Source of the DNA: Glaciimonas sp.
GTDB taxonomy: Bacteria; Pseudomonadota; Gammaproteobacteria; Burkholderiales; Burkholderiaceae_D
Assembly (NCBI GenBank): GCA_012927625.1
Contig: JABBOV010000018.1
Location: forward strand, 1 to 64,000
DNA length: 64,000 bases
Direction of reading: 5' to 3'
Within the stretch, counting starts at the first letter, position 1. The number at the start of each line of letters is the position of its first letter. A program made the translations under genes and the position numbers. This document shows, in pieces, positions 60,929 to 64,000 of this stretch. Under the pieces are notes generated by a model. It worked only from the letters and a program-made list of their open reading frames with translations, had not been told where the DNA came from and did not search any database.

Positions 60929-61664
60929 ATGGAAAAATCGGGACTGCAGAAGTTAATGGAGCGCTTTGCCCGCATGCCTGATTCAAGGGTCGTTGTGAGA
61001 ACGGATCACTACTTGCTCGATATTTTGGTGTTGGTCATGCATGCGGCGCAGATGACTGGGAGGCGGTTGACATGTGGGGGAAGCCAAGCTCGAGTGGTTG
61101 CTGCCATATATTCCGCTGAAAAACGGCATTCCCTCCGACTAGACGATTTGCAGGCTATTTGCGACCACGAACTGTACAACATGCCAGGCCTGTTGTACCC
61201 GGTGGGTGTCGACCATCGGCGGCTCGTTGGTCGGGCAAGTGGTCGCCATCGACGGCAAGACGATGCGGGGAACCTACCATCATCGCTTGGGCAAGAAAGC
61301 GATTGTTGCGCAAGGCGCTCACTACGTCCTGGCCTTGAAAGGCAATCATGGCAATTTGCCTGAGCAGGCAGGCGAATTCTTTGAAATCGCCGAGCAGCAC
61401 AAGTACCAGGCATTAGAGGCACCGCTGGATGACACCTGCGAAAAGGATCACGGACGCATTGAATCGCGCCGGGTCATGGCGCTATCTTCAGAGCATCTGG
61501 AACAGGTCGGTGCCTGGCAGGGATTAAAGAGCACGATCGAAAAACTGACCAGGGTTCAAACCCCGTCTTTCAGGGCGGTGAGCGATGAAAGAGCGATTCG
61601 TCGGGAGGGGATTCAAACCTCTCCCGACAGTGTTTATTGCCACGCCGCAGGCCGGTTTAACTAA
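60929..61664 (+). pseudogene. ISAs1-family transposase, degenerate
   Basis: From ATG 60929, ERFARMPDSRVVVRTDHYLL resembles the N-terminal domain of ISAs1 transposases. In another frame from about 61206 come QVVAIDGKTMRGTYHHRLGK, AHYVLALKGNHGNL and DHGRIESRRVMAL, the DDE core. The part between the two DDE segments is deleted and at least one frameshift is present. At 61555-61580 CCCCGTCTTTCAGGGCGGTG resembles an IS200/IS605-type right end, so a second element was probably inserted and lost here. Confidence 0.75.
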
Positions 61665-61700
61665 TTGGTGCTATGCCCGCGCGCGGCTCACCTTACATAA

Positions 61701-62921
61701 TCACAACTTGGGCTGAATGCGTTTCCATCTGAACGGACCGAAGCTGTCCGCGCCGTTGGCCGCATTTGCATTCGGATCGATTGTGAGTTTGAGCCACTCC
61801 AGCGGAGTGGTGCTACCGTGCACGACGACGCGGTGGAAATTCGGCACGTTATAGCCGTTGGGCTGGGTCATGTAGGGGTCGCCAGGATTGTTGCTACCGG
61901 CAGACATGTTACTGCTACTACATGCAACTGCGGTTGCTCCCGAAGACGGCTCGATAACACAAGGAGCACCCTGCACCAGTGGGTTGTCGGAGCGGTAGAC
62001 ATGCGAGTCGCCGTTCAAGAGCAGTACCGGTTTGCCGAAGGCCGTCGCGTGCGACGCAATACTGTCGATGAACTGCTTGTATTGCGTAATGTGGCTCAGG
62101 GCAACGCCGTCGATATCCCACATGTCGGCCTGGGTCTGGATCACTACGGCGATGGCGCCATTGGCGCTGGCCTGTTTAAAGGCGCTGTCGAGCCAGCGTA
62201 GATTGGCCGCCGTCCGGTTGGTAACCTCTCGCGCCTGCGCCGGGCTCATGGCCGGAGCGCCATACCAGGGATCGGTATCATTGTTCGAACCACCTGGGAT
62301 ATTCAAAGTCACGAACAACGTCTTGGATTTCGCCCACCACACATTCTCGACGTAGTTGCTGTCGCTCGGGTGAGCGATATCGTATTCCTGCGCCTGTGAA
62401 TGTACATTCATGGCGCCGCCGAATGTCTTCCCCGGAGAGGCAAAGAAGATTGAGCGGATGAGTTCCAGGTTTGCAATCGGGTCGCCCCCGGCATAGTCGA
62501 TCCAGTTATTACTTCCATCGACCTTGTAGACGATCTGACCGGTGACCGCGTTGTATGTGCCACCGCCCTCTTTGGCCTTGTGACAGTCGGTCCATTCGTT
62601 GTCGCCAGGCGTGTATACGACGGGACTCTTGAACGCCGTCCACTGCTTGTAGATCGAGAGGTCGTAGTCGGAAGTGCAGTACTGCTTGCCTGAGTGGATG
62701 TCACCCACATGGAGCACGAGCGAGGCATCGGGGTCGGAATTGATCGCGTTGATGAATGTCGGGCTTGCCAAAAACTGGGCGTTGTCGCCGGGGCCTGTGC
62801 CATAAGGCACGTCACCGATCACGGCGAGCGCCGACGTTGGTTCACCGTCACTACTTCCGCCCCCACAACCCGTGATGAGGGTTGCAAGCGTCAACATGAT
62901 TGGCAGAGTGAAATTTTGCAT
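61701..62921 (-). CDS. Secreted metallophosphoesterase-like lipoprotein
   Basis: 406 residues from ATG 62921 (MQNFTLPIMLTLATLITGCG), chosen because it yields a lipoprotein signal with Cys19 and AGGAT before it; the longer frame adds 19 codons. Calcineurin-like motifs: AVIGDVPYG, LHVGDIHSG, YTPGDNEWTDCHK and LLNGDSHVYRSD. Predicted outer-membrane or periplasmic phosphoesterase; substrate unknown. The HxGDxH-like metal site appears complete. It lies alone. Confidence 0.82.
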   Translation of the reverse strand: MQNFTLPIMLTLATLITGCGGGSSDGEPTSALAVIGDVPYGTGPGDNAQFLASPTFINAINSDPDASLVLHVGDIHSGKQYCTSDYDLSIYKQWTAFKSPVVYTPGDNEWTDCHKAKEGGGTYNAVTGQIVYKVDGSNNWIDYAGGDPIANLELIRSIFFASPGKTFGGAMNVHSQAQEYDIAHPSDSNYVENVWWAKSKTLFVTLNIPGGSNNDTDPWYGAPAMSPAQAREVTNRTAANLRWLDSAFKQASANGAIAVVIQTQADMWDIDGVALSHITQYKQFIDSIASHATAFGKPVLLLNGDSHVYRSDNPLVQGAPCVIEPSSGATAVACSSSNMSAGSNNPGDPYMTQPNGYNVPNFHRVVVHGSTTPLEWLKLTIDPNANAANGADSFGPFRWKRIQPKL

Positions 62922-63567
62922 GGAATAGATATCCTGAAGAGAAATGGGCGACGTCTTGTCTTTCAAATAGTTAAGCATTTGAAGATGTCGGCTTAATAAT
63001 GAGTGCTACCAAGAATCATTATCTGATGTACATGTGACAAGGCAATTACAGCGGATTGCCAATCGAGCCAAGCCGTGCCGGCTCATGCCCAACAAACATA
63101 ACGCGAAGCGTCGCCGGGGATTCAAACCCCGTCTGCTATCCGGCAGGCCTTCGTGAAATTCACGGGGAGGGGGAACTATCGAGCAGATCGATATCCCTGC
63201 AACAACGCCATCCTCAGGCCCCACAAGGCGCTATGCCACACCATCATTTTTGGCACCGGCACAGAGTTTGCATGACATGAAATTATTGCGGCGTAGCTGC
63301 AAGCTGTCGCGGACTTTGCGCACCTTTTTTATTCCTGGGAGTGCAAACGCAATGAAAAGATGAATGATTCGATCCGTCAATACCATCTGGAACAGGCGAA
63401 CTGCAACTGATCAGCCACGAGGCGGCGGCATTGATGCTGGACAAACTGAACCGCGGACCAAAAACATCTTTGGGTTGCAAAAGCCCCCATGAAGTATTTT
63501 TAGCCGGGAAGATACTGCCGCTTAAAATTAGATGCGGTTGCACTTGGTAGTTGAATCCACCCGCTGG
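62922..63567. other. Stretch without a recognisable gene
   Basis: Frames are short. It holds GGGGATTCAAACCCC at about 63118-63132, a small palindrome that also occurs in similar form at 61615-61633 (GGGGATTCAAACCTCTCCC), possibly IS200/IS605-type debris. No promoter or RNA gene can be assigned. Confidence 0.4.
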
Positions 63568-63837
63568 TTACAGCACCACTTTAACCATTGGATGTGCCGA
63601 CAGCGCGCGGTACAAGTCATCGAGCTGGATGCGGCTGGTAGCGCGCACGGTGACGGTCAGACCGAGATAACTGCCTTTGGTGGATGGTCGCATTTCCAGC
63701 TTGGCGGGATCGAAGCTAGGGTCGTGCTGGATCACCAGTTCGACAATGACCTGGGCGAAATCATCATGCATTGCGCCCATGATCTTGATCGGGAAATCGC
63801 AGGGGTATTCAATCAGGGTGTCGGGAGCGGTTGTCAT
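63568..63837 (-). CDS. YbeD/DUF493 family protein
   Basis: 89 residues from ATG 63837 (MTTAPDTLIEYPCDFPIKIM). GAMHDDFAQVIVELVIQHDP and SKGSYL-like TKGSYLGLTVTVRATSRIQL match the YbeD family, small ACT-like proteins commonly encoded before lipB and lipA. Here a probable D-amino-acid transaminase gene lies upstream, which is the usual order in Burkholderiales. Function is unproven. Confidence 0.92.
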   Translation of the reverse strand: MTTAPDTLIEYPCDFPIKIMGAMHDDFAQVIVELVIQHDPSFDPAKLEMRPSTKGSYLGLTVTVRATSRIQLDDLYRALSAHPMVKVVL

Positions 63838-63931
63838 GGTTTCGGTTTGGGTGTGGATGCGCCGAACAAAAATGTCCGGCGCATACAACTTATTTTAGGC
63901 CAAAATCCGAAAAGGCAAGCTCGATAGTCTG

Positions 63932-64000
63932 TTAGGCCGCTTTCGCCGCTTGATAAGCTGCATACAATTTTTTGTACATCGGGCCGGGCACGCCTGCCCC
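63932..64000 (-). CDS. Probable D-amino-acid transaminase, C-terminal end (partial)
   Basis: The last 22 residues of a gene that continues beyond the window: GAGVPGPMYKKLYAAYQAAK ending AA. The GxPGPxYxxLYxxYQ pattern is that of the C-terminus of D-alanine transaminases of the fold-type IV group, which precede ybeD-lipB in many betaproteobacteria. Only the end is visible, so the call depends on context. Confidence 0.55.
   Translation of the reverse strand, partial: GAGVPGPMYKKLYAAYQAAKAA

Noticed and set aside
63060-63180. GGGGATTCAAACCCC segment resembling a tRNA T arm
   Set aside because: No acceptor or anticodon arm fits around it; a similar sequence occurs in transposon debris at 61.6 kb.

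Overview
The window looks like a betaproteobacterial chromosome, most probably Burkholderiales/Oxalobacteraceae. Evidence is the order rpmH-rnpA-yidD-yidC on one side of dnaA and dnaN-gyrB without recF on the other, a long GyrB, an ImuA-ImuB-DnaE2 mutagenesis cassette and the tRNA sequences. All calls come from reading the sequence and recalled family knowledge; no search was run.

Layout. (a) 1-4160 is decayed accessory DNA: an IS21-type end, an MFS remnant, a pseudogene with an in-frame stop, a two-gene operon of unknown function with a ParS/MbcA-like C-terminal domain, and a frameshifted WYL-type regulator behind an 18-bp-arm palindrome. (b) 4162-9618 is the SOS mutagenesis operon imuA-imuB-dnaE2 behind a near-ideal LexA box. 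(c) 9711-10140 is a yedK-like (SRAP) gene cut by a 9.6-kb compound Tn3-family transposon (10141-19780). The transposon has identical 33-bp ends, two tnpA remnants, tnpR with a res region, a lysR/epimerase/DUF4260 passenger block and a nested IS21-family element. (d) 19781-25700 reads like an integrated plasmid remnant: the C-terminus of a TrfA-like replication initiator, four iterons, a DnaA box, a transglutaminase-like gene between two inverted MITE-like repeats, a small Tn3-derived element, mazEF and a possible RHH-type regulator. (e) 25919-31700 holds an orphan sensor kinase, a Xer-like palindromic site, a decayed tyrosine recombinase, an Nramp-related transporter, a tRNA-Phe remnant and 20-bp-spaced repeats next to the 3' end of glmS. 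(f) 31716-39112 is more ordinary: glmS, an Lrp-type regulator, a SulP transporter with a ParB-like gene, a small lipoprotein and an MFS exporter. (g) 39363-42196 is a low-GC restriction-modification island (EcoRII-type nuclease without a start, a small protein, and a C5-methyltransferase fused to an HNH nuclease). Together with the MFS gene it lies between two direct copies of a ~240-bp repeat. (h) 42936-47469 is a beta-alanine/malonate-semialdehyde module with a MocR regulator. (i) 47719-60308 is the replication-origin neighbourhood: mnmE, cheA-cheZ, yidC, yidD, rnpA, rpmH, DnaA-box-containing spacer, dnaA, dnaN, gyrB. (j) The right end has initiator tRNA-Met, an ISAs1-type transposase remnant, a secreted phosphoesterase, a ybeD-like gene and the end of a probable D-amino-acid transaminase gene.

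How it works together: housekeeping origin genes sit beside a patchwork of mobile DNA. Several mobile units are broken, so the region has been hit repeatedly. The best candidates for something undescribed are the transglutaminase-like gene between inverted MITEs, the methyltransferase-HNH fusion locus, and the Cys-motif/ParS-domain operon facing a dead WYL regulator.
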